DNA of 64,000 nucleotides from an uncultured Selenomonadales bacterium (GTDB taxonomy: Bacteria > Bacillota > Negativicutes > Acidaminococcales > Acidaminococcaceae): contig ONAN01000002.1 of assembly GCA_900315805.1 (NCBI GenBank), forward strand, positions 1 to 64,000, given 5' to 3'. Under the pieces are notes generated by a model that saw nothing but the letters and a program-made list of their open reading frames with translations, did not search any database and was not told the DNA's origin. The position numbers and the translations under genes are program-made. Shown here piece by piece: positions 1 through 7,449 of this stretch (positions within the stretch are counted from its first letter, which is position 1; every line of letters starts with the position of its first letter).

Positions 1-97
1 ATGGCTTTTTTGTCCGACTAGGATTGGCGATTATAATCCGACTGATATTGGCGTTTTTAGCCCGACGGTAATTGGCTATTTTAACCCGACTCTAACA
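1..97. repeat. 24-bp tandem repeat array
   Basis: CCGAC occurs at 14, 38, 62 and 86, exactly 24 bp apart, and ATTGGC follows nine bases after each of the first three. The array continues beyond the left edge, since bases 1-13 look like the tail of another copy. The period is a multiple of three and stays open in the frame of the downstream gene (PTxIGxxN). The complementary strand reads as VGLKxPIx-like units interrupted by stops. Confidence 0.8.
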
Positions 98-841
98 CCC
101 TTTGCGTCCCTCGACGAGAAAATGGTCCGCAAGTACTGCCTGTTGAAAGGTGGTACGTACGATAAGGTAACGACCTATCTGGCTTCCCTGGATCCGGCCA
201 AAACGGACCTGGACGCCCAACAGCGTCCCTACTATTTCCGGGTCTCCAAAAAATTGACGGACAAATATTTCCGGCACATCCGCGCGTATGACAAGGAAAC
301 GCAGGAGCAGATCGGCGATTATTACGTCGCCAAGGACGGACAGTCCGCCTGGCGCCTCGACGGCGACAAGGCGGGCCTGCTGGACGGCACGGCGAAAAAG
401 GTCATGGACAAGACGGTCATCCTCGTCTATCCCTACCTGGAGCTCGGCGAAACGACAACCGTACGCTTACGTACGCCGGGCAACGTGCCCTACAAAGTGA
501 CGGCGAAGAGCCTCGACGAAAATGTGGCCCGCGTGGACGAAACGAACCGCATCGTGCCCGTGAAACTGGGCAAGACGGTCCTCTTCGTGGAAGCGGAAAT
601 CGGCGATGTCAAGGATACGGGGTCCGTCAACCTGCGCGTCGTGACGAAAGAGGAGCTGCAGCAGATCGCCTACTCGAACTATATGCGGCGCCTCTATATG
701 CAGCGCATGATGGAGCAGTCCCTTTACTGGGATGACTGGGGACCCTGGGGCTGGGGCTACGGCCCCCGCTACTACGCGCACCGTCCGCCCCCGCCGCCCC
801 CGCGGCACGGACACCGGCCCCCGCCGCCGCCGAGACGCTGA
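2..841 (+). CDS. 5'-partial secreted/surface protein with N-terminal octapeptide repeats and Ig-like region
   Basis: The frame is open from the left window edge, so the gene is 5'-partial; the first internal ATG is at 122. Codons 14-97 encode about three and a half copies of an eight-residue unit, Pro-Thr-x-Ile-Gly-x-aromatic-Asn/Ser. The body from about 113 on is homologous to the protein at 53593-54432: shared blocks include FRH(I/V)RA, G(D)YYVAKDG, PGNVPYK and SLDE. The middle resembles a bacterial Ig-like (BIG2) fold. The tail is Trp/Gly-rich, then Pro/His/Arg-rich with runs of six prolines. The paralog has a signal peptide where this one has the repeats. Function unknown. A hairpin element shared with the paralog lies downstream at 1011-1084. 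Confidence 0.6.
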   Translation, partial: WLFCPTRIGDYNPTDIGVFSPTVIGYFNPTLTPFASLDEKMVRKYCLLKGGTYDKVTTYLASLDPAKTDLDAQQRPYYFRVSKKLTDKYFRHIRAYDKETQEQIGDYYVAKDGQSAWRLDGDKAGLLDGTAKKVMDKTVILVYPYLELGETTTVRLRTPGNVPYKVTAKSLDENVARVDETNRIVPVKLGKTVLFVEAEIGDVKDTGSVNLRVVTKEELQQIAYSNYMRRLYMQRMMEQSLYWDDWGPWGWGYGPRYYAHRPPPPPPRHGHRPPPPPRR

Positions 842-873
842 AGAAAATCCACAATGCACACCATACAGGCAAT

Positions 874-907
874 AAAAAATTCGTGCCCCTCCGGCACGAA
901 TTTTTTT
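874..907. terminator. Bidirectional intrinsic terminator
   Basis: A 14-bp perfect stem (874-887 with 893-906) has a five-base loop. It begins with an A run and ends with a T run, so it can work on both strands. It lies just after the partial gene ending at 841, between convergent genes. Confidence 0.85.
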
Positions 908-1010
908 ATTCCGATTTCCCTTTTTCCATTTTTCGGTTTAGACACCGAACCCCAATCCACGCCAAGGTATCATAGGAATTGTGTACGAACGGATAAAGCT
1001 GACATAAGAA

Positions 1011-1084
1011 GGCCCAGACGGCAATTTTTCGGCACATCGAGCGCTTTGCGCGAGCCAGTGCCGAAAAATTCTGCCGCCTGGGCC
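1011..1084. terminator. Long hairpin element, copy A
   Basis: Arms 1011-1022/1073-1084 (one mismatch) and 1023-1035/1058-1070 (13 bp perfect) enclose an apical GCGCTTTGCGC hairpin, with a two-base CT bulge on the 3' arm. A T-rich stretch follows on both strands. It is positioned to terminate the nitroreductase transcript from the minus strand. It is homologous to the hairpin at 54524-54595: core and bulge are conserved, but the basal stem sequence differs while remaining paired. Confidence 0.8.
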
Positions 1085-1099
1085 CCTTTTCTATCAACG

Positions 1100-1732
1100 T
1101 TATCTAAGGAACGTCACACAATCACTAAAATCCTTCCGTGCCCTTGCCTTCGGTGCCTCATCCGCATACCCCAGGCACAACGCCGCCACCAGCATGCCGT
1201 GCCCGCCGTCATGGGCTTCCGTCCAGTCGGCCAGTTCGGGATAGGAGAAAAAGATATCGCCGAGCCACAGCGTACCGAGGCCGCGTTCCTGGGCTTCGAG
1301 GATCATGTTTTCCACGGCGGCGCCGATGGACTCGATGTTGCACAGTTCCGCAATGCGGTCGTCCGTATCGAGGCCGGCCTTGAAATCCGTCGCGACAGCT
1401 CGCTCATTGGTGATGAGGATCAGGACGGGCGCGTCGCGCACAATCCGGGCCGATGTAAAGGCGCCGTTGATCAGCGTCATGCTCTTCGGCAGGAACGGCT
1501 GGTGCGCCTTCACTTCGAGGTTGAGGCCTTTTTCCATGGTGTCGGCAAAGTCGTCCTTGGCGCCGTCCTGCAGCACGATGAAATGCCAGGGCTGGCGGTT
1601 TTTCGACGAAGGAGCGAGCATGCCGGCCCGCAGAATTTCATGTAAATCCGTGTGGCTGACCGCGTCGGGCTTGAACTTGCGGATGCTGCGGCGGGCAGTG
1701 ATGACGGGGGTGATGGATCCATTCTCTTCCAT
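1100..1732 (-). CDS. Nitroreductase family protein
   Basis: A protein of about 210 residues with the FMN-binding start of the nitroreductase fold (ARRSIRKF near residue 15, then LAPSSKNRQPWHF) and a GLGTLWLG segment in the second half. Such proteins are FMN-dependent NAD(P)H oxidoreductases; the substrate cannot be told. The ATG at 1732 is preferred over the GTG at 1741 because AGGAAG then sits eight bases upstream. The gene follows tatD by 16 bases on the same strand, so the two are probably co-transcribed. Transcription would end at the hairpin 1011-1084. Confidence 0.88.
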   Translation of the reverse strand: MEENGSITPVITARRSIRKFKPDAVSHTDLHEILRAGMLAPSSKNRQPWHFIVLQDGAKDDFADTMEKGLNLEVKAHQPFLPKSMTLINGAFTSARIVRDAPVLILITNERAVATDFKAGLDTDDRIAELCNIESIGAAVENMILEAQERGLGTLWLGDIFFSYPELADWTEAHDGGHGMLVAALCLGYADEAPKARARKDFSDCVTFLR

Positions 1733-1748
1733 AAAAGACACTTCCTTT

Positions 1749-2552
1749 TTATTTGTTCGCAGACCGTTTCATGCGGCTGAAAAGCGTGAGGGCGTTCTGC
1801 GTGCTCTGTTCGGCGATGTGTTCCCACGTGGTGCCGCGCACGAGGGCGGCGTTTTTGGCGACGAATTCCGTGTAGGACGGGTCGTTGCGGCGGCCACGGT
1901 ACGGTTCCGGCGTCAGGTAGGGACAGTCCGTTTCGAGCAGGTACAGGTCTTCGGGGCAGGCGGCCAGGATTTCCCGCACCTTTTTGTTGCGCTTGTACGT
2001 GGAGGAACCGCCGAACCCGGTATAGATGCCGCGCTTCCACAGCTCTTTGGCCATTTCCAGGGACCCGGAAAAGCAGTGGAACACCATGCGCAGGCCCTTG
2101 GGCATCTCCTTCTGGACGAACTCCAGGCTGTCGCCGTGGGCTTCCCGGTCGTGGATGACGACGGGCAGGTCCAGGGACGCCGCCAGCTCGCACTGCTGGT
2201 GCAGGCGCAGAAGCTGTACCTCCCGCGGCAGGTTTTCCTTCCAGTAATAATCGAGGCCGATTTCGCCGATGGCGACAACCTTTTCGTGTTCCCGGGCCAG
2301 CCGCTCGATATCGGCCAGGTAGCTTTCGCTCCGGATGCCGGCCAGATCCTCGGGATGCCAGCCGACGGCGGCGTAAATGAAATCGTACTGTTCCGCCAGC
2401 TGAACGGACGCAACCGATGTATCGTACGTCGTGCCCTGGGTGATGACGGCCTCCATATCGCGGGACAGGCGGTCGATGACCTCGGCCCGGTCCGCGTCAA
2501 AGCGCGCGTCGTCCAGGTGGGCGTGTGTGTCGATGATTCCTAAACGGGACAT
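1749..2552 (-). CDS. tatD: TatD family metal-dependent hydrolase/DNase
   Basis: 267 residues with the TatD metal-site series in order: DTHAHLD at residue 8, GEIGLDYYW near 96, HDRE near 133, HCFSGS near 158 and ETDCPYL near 206. The family removes 3' nucleotides from DNA and uses a TIM-barrel metallohydrolase site. AAGGAAGG lies eight bases before the ATG. It is divergent from the yabE-like gene; tatD(yabD)-yabE-rnmV-rsmA is the Bacillus order, here with tatD inverted. Confidence 0.93.
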   Translation of the reverse strand: MSRLGIIDTHAHLDDARFDADRAEVIDRLSRDMEAVITQGTTYDTSVASVQLAEQYDFIYAAVGWHPEDLAGIRSESYLADIERLAREHEKVVAIGEIGLDYYWKENLPREVQLLRLHQQCELAASLDLPVVIHDREAHGDSLEFVQKEMPKGLRMVFHCFSGSLEMAKELWKRGIYTGFGGSSTYKRNKKVREILAACPEDLYLLETDCPYLTPEPYRGRRNDPSYTEFVAKNAALVRGTTWEHIAEQSTQNALTLFSRMKRSANK

Positions 2553-2586
2553 GTTCGCAACCCTTCCTTATGAAAAATACACTTTT

Positions 2587-2615
2587 ATGGTAAACCATTC
2601 GCGAAAGCAAGTCAA
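2587..2615 (-). promoter_or_regulatory. Candidate tatD promoter
   Basis: On the minus strand TTGACT (2615-2610) is followed after 17 bases by TACCAT (2592-2587), upstream of the tatD start at 2552. The -35 is good and the -10 is weak. Confidence 0.45.
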
Positions 2616-2665
2616 CATTTCCCTGCGTTCTTCGGCCGTACGATGTACCGGTCCGCCGGGCCGGA

Positions 2666-2710
2666 AATTAATACGTATTTTGTGAAAAATATATGTCATA
2701 CGTACTAATT
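2666..2710. promoter_or_regulatory. Inverted repeat in the tatD/yabE divergent region
   Basis: AATTAATACGTA (2666-2677) and TACGTACTAATT (2699-2710) are inverted copies matching at 11 of 12 positions around a 21-base spacer. The right arm ends 12 bases before a candidate yabE -35. This suggests an operator; no regulator can be named. Confidence 0.4.
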
Positions 2711-2722
2711 GGGCCGTTTTAT

Positions 2723-2751
2723 TTGCGGACAGGCCTGTTTTATGGTAAAAT
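2723..2751 (+). promoter_or_regulatory. Candidate yabE-like gene promoter
   Basis: TTGCGG (2723-2728) and TAAAAT (2746-2751) are separated by 17 bases, 24 bases before the ATG at 2775. Confidence 0.55.
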
Positions 2752-2774
2752 CAATCATTGTTGGAGGTTTTACC

Positions 2775-3623
2775 ATGATTTTACATGAAGGAAGACACAG
2801 GCCGGGTCTGCTGCTGCTGCAGCACTGGCTGCCGGTACTGGCCCTGTTCCTGTGCACCGTATATGGTTCCGCCGCCGAAGCTGTCGCAGACGCTTCCGCA
2901 CAGGCCGCGGACACGCAGCCTGCGAACATCCGTGTCGTGCGGATGGGCATGGAGCGCGTCTACAGCACGTCGGAAAAGACCGTGGACAAGGCCCTGGCCA
3001 AACTGAACATCAACCTGATGGGACACCAGGTCTATCCGCAGCTGGGCTCGAAGGTGGAAAACGGGATGATCATCCACGTCCTGGGCCGTCACTCCCATTT
3101 GTCGACGGAACAGGTGGAAGTCCCGTACAAACAGAAATTCATCGATGACCCGAAGATGAACTACGGCGAGACGAAAGTCGAGAAGCCGGGCGTCCCGGGA
3201 AAAGATGAGGTTACTTACGAAAATGTGACGCGCACGGGGTTCGAGCAGAAAATCGAACTGGAGCGCCGGCATTTGCAGGAACCCGTGGACGAAGTCGTGC
3301 GGCGGGGCATCGCCCAGGCCGTCTGGACGCCCCAGGGCTACGTACATTACCGGTACAAGATGACCGTGGAGGCTTCGGCCTACACGTGGGGTGCCGGCGC
3401 GTCGGGCAATACATCGCTGGGGCTCACACCCCGCGAAGGCATTGTCGCCGTGGATCCCCGCTACATCCCCTATTATACGAAGATGTACATTCCCGGCTAC
3501 GGGTTCGCCATGGCCGGTGACACGGGCGGTGCCATCGGCGGCCACCGCATCGACCTGTTCATGAACAGCCTGTGGCAGTGCTATGAATGGGGCCGCCGCG
3601 ACGTGGAAATCTATATCCTGTAA
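2775..3623 (+). CDS. YabE-like secreted protein, G5 and 3D domains
   Basis: 282 residues from the ATG at 2775, chosen because TTGGAGG lies seven bases upstream. A signal peptide occupies about residues 10-35. A G5-type region spans roughly 90-165 (KVEKPGVPGKDEVTYEN, TRTGFEQKIELERR). The C-terminal 3D domain (about 190-282) contains TVEASAYTWG, GIVAVDPRYIP and GDTGGAIGGHRIDLF with its conserved aspartates. This is the YabE/Rpf-like architecture, a cell-wall active, probably lytic-transglycosylase-related enzyme. It is followed after 14 bases by rnmV and then rsmA, as in Bacillus. Confidence 0.88.
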   Translation: MILHEGRHRPGLLLLQHWLPVLALFLCTVYGSAAEAVADASAQAADTQPANIRVVRMGMERVYSTSEKTVDKALAKLNINLMGHQVYPQLGSKVENGMIIHVLGRHSHLSTEQVEVPYKQKFIDDPKMNYGETKVEKPGVPGKDEVTYENVTRTGFEQKIELERRHLQEPVDEVVRRGIAQAVWTPQGYVHYRYKMTVEASAYTWGAGASGNTSLGLTPREGIVAVDPRYIPYYTKMYIPGYGFAMAGDTGGAIGGHRIDLFMNSLWQCYEWGRRDVEIYIL

Positions 3624-3637
3624 AAGGAGACCAACCA

Positions 3638-4186
3638 TTGCTGAAAGAAGTCCTGATTGTCGAAGGAAAAATGGACACGGTGGCGGTACACCGCGCCCTG
3701 GACTGTGAAACCATCGAAACGGGCGGGTTCGCCCTGCGCCCCGATACGCTGCGGCAGATTGAGGCGGCGTACCATAAGCGGGGCATCATCATCCTGACCG
3801 ACCCCGACGGGTCGGGGGAACGGATCCGCAAGTTCCTGACGAAAAAGTTTCCCAAGGCGGGACAGGCCTTTGTGCCGAAAAAGGATGCCTCCGTGCCGGA
3901 CGATGTCGGCATCGAGCAGGCCAAACCGGAAGCCATCCGGGAGGCGCTGCGCAAGGTGCGGCACGAATCGTTCACGCCGGCGGAGACCTTTACGGCGGCG
4001 GACCTGCGGGACAACGGCCTGGCCGGCAGTCCCGACGCCTCAAGCCGGCGCGCCCTTCTGGGAGCGGAACTGGGCATCGGGTACGGCACGGGCAAAACGT
4101 TCCTGCGGCGCCTCAACACGTACGGCGTGACGCGGGAAGAATTCACGGCCGCCCTGCGCAAACTGGACGAAGCGGCCGGGAAATAA
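3638..4186 (+). CDS. rnmV: Ribonuclease M5 (5S rRNA maturation)
   Basis: 182 residues from a TTG start at 3638, with AAGGAGA seven bases upstream. An upstream GTG-type frame start would run back into yabE and has no ribosome site. The N-terminal Toprim domain begins LKEVLIVEGK(M)D with its catalytic Glu, and ILTDPDGSGERIRK carries the DxD-type metal site. The family cleaves 5S rRNA precursor. The gene sits between yabE and rsmA, its usual Firmicutes place, nine bases before rsmA. Confidence 0.93.
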   Translation: MLKEVLIVEGKMDTVAVHRALDCETIETGGFALRPDTLRQIEAAYHKRGIIILTDPDGSGERIRKFLTKKFPKAGQAFVPKKDASVPDDVGIEQAKPEAIREALRKVRHESFTPAETFTAADLRDNGLAGSPDASSRRALLGAELGIGYGTGKTFLRRLNTYGVTREEFTAALRKLDEAAGK

Positions 4187-4195
4187 GGAGCATAC

Positions 4196-5065
4196 ATGGA
4201 AGATACCAAACTGGATGTGCAGCCGGTCATCGCCCGGCGCGAGGTGACGAACCGGATCCTGAAGGCGTTCCATCTGCGGGCGGACAAGAATCTGGGACAG
4301 AATTTCCTCGTGGAGGAGTCGGTGGTCAACCGGATCGCGGCGGCGGCGGAACTGACGCCGCAGGACAAGGTGCTGGAAATCGGCCCGGGCATCGGGACCC
4401 TGACCCAGGCCCTGGCGCGGACGGGGGCGCAGGTGACGAGCGTCGAGCTGGACAAGCGCCTGCTGCCGGTACTGGCCGAAACCGTCGGCTGCTACGAAAA
4501 CGTACGCATCGTGCAGGGGGATATCCTGAAGACGGATATTCCCGCCCTCATGGGCGACGGCCCCTTCAAGGTGGCGGCCAACCTGCCTTACTATATCACC
4601 ACGCCGATCATCATGAACCTGCTGGAGCGTAAACTGCCCCTGGAACGGCTCGTCGTGATGGTCCAGAAAGAAGTGGCGGAACGGATGACGGCCCCTCCCG
4701 GCGGACGGGAGTACGGCGCCATTTCCGTGGCCATGCAGTATTACACGGAACCGCAGACCGCCTTCCTCGTGAAGGCCGGTTCGTTCCTGCCCCCGCCCAA
4801 GGTGGACAGCGCCGTGCTGGTCTGCCGGCGGCGGATGGAGCCTCCGGTCGACGTGCCCGATGAAAAGACCTTTTTCCGCATTGTGGCGGCGGCCTTTTCC
4901 GTACGCCGCAAAATGCTGACGAATTCCCTGAAGCACATGGGCGGCCTCAGCGGGGACGATGTCCGGGCCTGGCTGGCGGCAGCCGGCATCGACGGGACGC
5001 GGCGGGCCGAAACGCTGTCCCTGGAGGAATTTGCGGCCCTCGCGCGGGCGTATGCAGCCCGGTAA
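4196..5065 (+). CDS. rsmA: 16S rRNA dimethyladenosine transferase (KsgA)
   Basis: 289 residues. The start of the SAM-binding fold (NLGQNFLVEE, VLEIGPGIGTLT) and the catalytic NLPYYITTPI motif are clear. RsmA dimethylates the two adjacent adenines in the 3' hairpin of 16S rRNA. The ATG follows the rnmV stop by nine bases with AAGGAG in front, so the genes form one transcript. Confidence 0.96.
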   Translation: MEDTKLDVQPVIARREVTNRILKAFHLRADKNLGQNFLVEESVVNRIAAAAELTPQDKVLEIGPGIGTLTQALARTGAQVTSVELDKRLLPVLAETVGCYENVRIVQGDILKTDIPALMGDGPFKVAANLPYYITTPIIMNLLERKLPLERLVVMVQKEVAERMTAPPGGREYGAISVAMQYYTEPQTAFLVKAGSFLPPPKVDSAVLVCRRRMEPPVDVPDEKTFFRIVAAAFSVRRKMLTNSLKHMGGLSGDDVRAWLAAAGIDGTRRAETLSLEEFAALARAYAAR

Positions 5066-5123
5066 CTGACACTGGTATTTCACAATACATCTTATAAATA
5101 ACAAACGAATGGAGTGTTGATTC

Positions 5124-5627
5124 ATGAACAAGAAAGATTCCTTGGGGTACTCGATTTGCACGACGGCACGCAAAATTCATCGCTGCCTGACGGCGCGGTT
5201 CGAACAGTACGACATTACGCCGGAGCAGTGGGTGATTCTGCGCGCTGTGTTTGACAACGAAGGAATCTCGCAGAAGAAGCTGGCCGAGCTGGTCGGCAAG
5301 GATCCGAACAATGTGAAGGTGCTCGTGGACAAGCTGGTCAAGAAGGCCCTGCTGGTGCGCCAGACCAATCCCGAAGACAAGCGTGCCTTCTCCCTGTTCG
5401 TGATGCCCAACGGCCGCGTGCTGAACTACAAGATCCAGATGGAAAACGAACATCTGCTGGATTACCTGGCCGAAGGACTGTCGGGCCGCGAACTGAACCG
5501 CTTCCTGCAGACGCTGGCCAAGATTAACGAGACCGTGGACGCGGACGAAGCACGGCTGGCGGCAGAAGCCAAGCAGGCTGCCGAAGCTGCCGCGGCGGAA
5601 AAGAAAAGCGCCAAAAAGGCAAAATAA
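5124..5627 (+). CDS. MarR family transcriptional regulator
   Basis: 167 residues with a winged-helix DNA-binding core: YDITPEQWVILRAVF near residue 30, SQKKLAELVGKDPNNVKVLVDKLVKKALLVRQ as helix-turn-helix, then the PEDKRAFSL wing. The last 25 or so residues are an Ala/Lys/Glu tail (ending KKSAKKAK) that is unusual for MarR and could add nonspecific DNA binding. Ligand and targets are unknown. It is separated from rsmA by 58 bases and ends before a strong terminator. Confidence 0.88.
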   Translation: MNKKDSLGYSICTTARKIHRCLTARFEQYDITPEQWVILRAVFDNEGISQKKLAELVGKDPNNVKVLVDKLVKKALLVRQTNPEDKRAFSLFVMPNGRVLNYKIQMENEHLLDYLAEGLSGRELNRFLQTLAKINETVDADEARLAAEAKQAAEAAAAEKKSAKKAK

Positions 5628-5650
5628 ACGCAAGCTAAGCATAAGAAAAA

Positions 5651-5692
5651 CAGGTACACACCATACGGTTTGGTGCGTACCTGTTCTTTTTT
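5651..5692. terminator. Bidirectional terminator
   Basis: A 13-bp stem with one mismatch (5651-5663 with 5671-5683) is followed by a T-rich run on the plus strand. It separates the MarR gene from the convergent minus-strand operon that ends at 5709. Confidence 0.85.
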
Positions 5693-5708
5693 GCCGTTTT
5701 TAGTGCTG

Positions 5709-6206
5709 TCAACCGTCCAGTCCGAACTGGGTGTTCAGCAGGGCGATGCCGCTCCGCGTGCGGAAGACCTTGTCCCGAAAGGTGCGGATGGCCTGTTCGG
5801 GCAGGCCGTCTTCGTAGGCGTTGACGAGGAAGTCCGCTTCGAGCAGAATCTGCCAGTCCCGGCCGTCCACATGATCGTACGTATGATGATGACCGATGAG
5901 GAAGCAGACGCGGTCGATGTAATCCGCCGGGAATTGGCCCGTTTCCTGCAGAAGCTGGCGCGCCGGGGCGGGGCCTTCCTGCTCCTGGAGCTTGCCGTTC
6001 TGGCGGCCGTATTTTTCCTCGGCGGGGTGGATGCCGATGTCATGCAGGATAGCCGCCGTTTCGAGGATGTCCTGTTCGCGGGCGGGCAGGTGTTCCATCG
6101 TCCCGATGAGGGAGGCGAAGGCGTAGACCTTCAGGAAATGCTGGATGCGGCGGGCGTCGCCCCGGTCGAAGGCAATCATTTTCTGCAATACAAGGTCCTG
6201 GTCCAT
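5709..6206 (-). CDS. HD-domain phosphohydrolase
   Basis: 165 residues. The HD signature is ILETAAILHDIG near residue 48, with an upstream His in RRIQHFLKVYAF and a downstream GHHHTYDH. This metal-dependent superfamily hydrolyses phosphate esters, often of nucleotides; the substrate is not evident. It is the last gene of the minus-strand run, ten bases after the secreted-protein gene, with GGAGGG before the ATG. Confidence 0.85.
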   Translation of the reverse strand: MDQDLVLQKMIAFDRGDARRIQHFLKVYAFASLIGTMEHLPAREQDILETAAILHDIGIHPAEEKYGRQNGKLQEQEGPAPARQLLQETGQFPADYIDRVCFLIGHHHTYDHVDGRDWQILLEADFLVNAYEDGLPEQAIRTFRDKVFRTRSGIALLNTQFGLDG

Positions 6207-6216
6207 GGTGCCCTCC

Positions 6217-7443
6217 TTACTCCGTCTGGGCGGCCTCTCTCTTCTTCTGCCGCTCCTTGAGCCACGAGCTGCTCCACAGGGAATCGCCGCTCTGGCTGGT
6301 CTGCTGCGGTGACCGGCGCACGGTGGCGATGGTGTGCATGTTCTCCACGGCGTAGAGCGCCTTGGGGAGATACGAGTAGAACCCGTTTTCGGGGAACAGC
6401 TGGAAGAGGCGGTAGGTCTTGCGGCCGGCCTTCATGCTGCTGTCCACGGCGAAGCATTCCGTGCCGGACACGTAGTACCGGAAGTAGGTGATGGCTGTAT
6501 CGTACCCTTCCCGGCTCTTGCGCGTTTCCGTGAAGACGGGCTTCACGTTGGGAATCTTCGGGAAGGTGTCGCTGTTCTTGTAATGATACGTATCATCGGG
6601 GTCGTCCACGGTGGCCGCCACAAAGGCAGCCTCGGAGGCGCTGCGCAGCATCATGGGGCCGGACTGGGGCAGGCCCTGCAGGGGGTCCGTACGGCAGGCC
6701 CAGACGACGGGTACGTTGTATCCGCCTTCGCTGTTGCTGATGTAATTGAAATCGCCAGTCGCAAAGGCATGGAAGGGCGACGGGGCCGGTACGTTGACCC
6801 AGCCCGTAACCGTTTTATAGCGTACGGCCGGGGCCGGTGCCTTGGCCGCGCCCTGGGCCTTTTCCACAACGGCCTTGTCCTGTCCTTCGGCAGCGGCCGC
6901 GGCGGCCTGCTGTGCCAGGGCCGCCTTTTCCGCTTCATAGGCCTTCAGTTTCTGTGCGTATTCCGGGCGCATGCCGTAGGTCCCGTCGGCGTTCAGCCGG
7001 TAGGTGCCCGTCACGGGTTTGGCGATGACATCCGGGAAAAAGAACGCCGGAATCTTGACATCGAGACTGCCCGGCGTGTAACCCGTGTCGGCCTGGCCGC
7101 CGGATACGGTGCGGTACTCCGGCAGCTTCTGCTGGTACTGTTTGTTCAGCTGGTCCTGGATTTCGGCCTCCGTGTAGCCTATGGGGCCCTGCGGGGCCGC
7201 AATGGCCGGGGCGGGGGTTTGAGCCTGAGTCGGGGTCGTTGCCGGGGTTTTCGTCGCCGCAGCCGCAGCCGTCTGGCCGGCCGCCGTATCCGGCGCCGTA
7301 ACGGTCTGGGACGTAGTTTTGACTGCCGATGTTCCGGCGGCCGCACCTGCCGCGGCGGGCAGTGCCAGGCCGGACAGGGCCAGCATACAAGCAAGGACGG
7401 CCGTCCCTTTGCAGACGGCCGGTCGCGTATTGTTCCACTTCAT
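6217..7443 (-). CDS. Secreted protein of unknown function, Ala/Thr-rich N-terminus
   Basis: 408 residues. A signal peptide (about 12-35, ending near AAAGAAAG) is followed by an Ala/Thr/Pro-rich stretch to about residue 85. Two regions with similar phrasing follow: VKIPAFFFPDVIAKPVTGTYR and YKTVTGWVNVPAPSPFHAF. The C-terminal half (from about 225) is globular, with VPVVWACRTDP and an ending of Gln/Lys/Glu-rich residues. I do not recognise the family. It starts six bases after mnmA, so it is translated from the mnmA transcript. The likely location is outside the cytoplasmic membrane. Confidence 0.7.
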   Translation of the reverse strand: MKWNNTRPAVCKGTAVLACMLALSGLALPAAAGAAAGTSAVKTTSQTVTAPDTAAGQTAAAAATKTPATTPTQAQTPAPAIAAPQGPIGYTEAEIQDQLNKQYQQKLPEYRTVSGGQADTGYTPGSLDVKIPAFFFPDVIAKPVTGTYRLNADGTYGMRPEYAQKLKAYEAEKAALAQQAAAAAAEGQDKAVVEKAQGAAKAPAPAVRYKTVTGWVNVPAPSPFHAFATGDFNYISNSEGGYNVPVVWACRTDPLQGLPQSGPMMLRSASEAAFVAATVDDPDDTYHYKNSDTFPKIPNVKPVFTETRKSREGYDTAITYFRYYVSGTECFAVDSSMKAGRKTYRLFQLFPENGFYSYLPKALYAVENMHTIATVRRSPQQTSQSGDSLWSSSWLKERQKKREAAQTE

Positions 7444-7449
7444 GATACT

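Noticed and set aside
1-97. CRISPR array
   Set aside because: Units are directly contiguous 24-bp tandem copies without spacers, and they remain in a coding frame.
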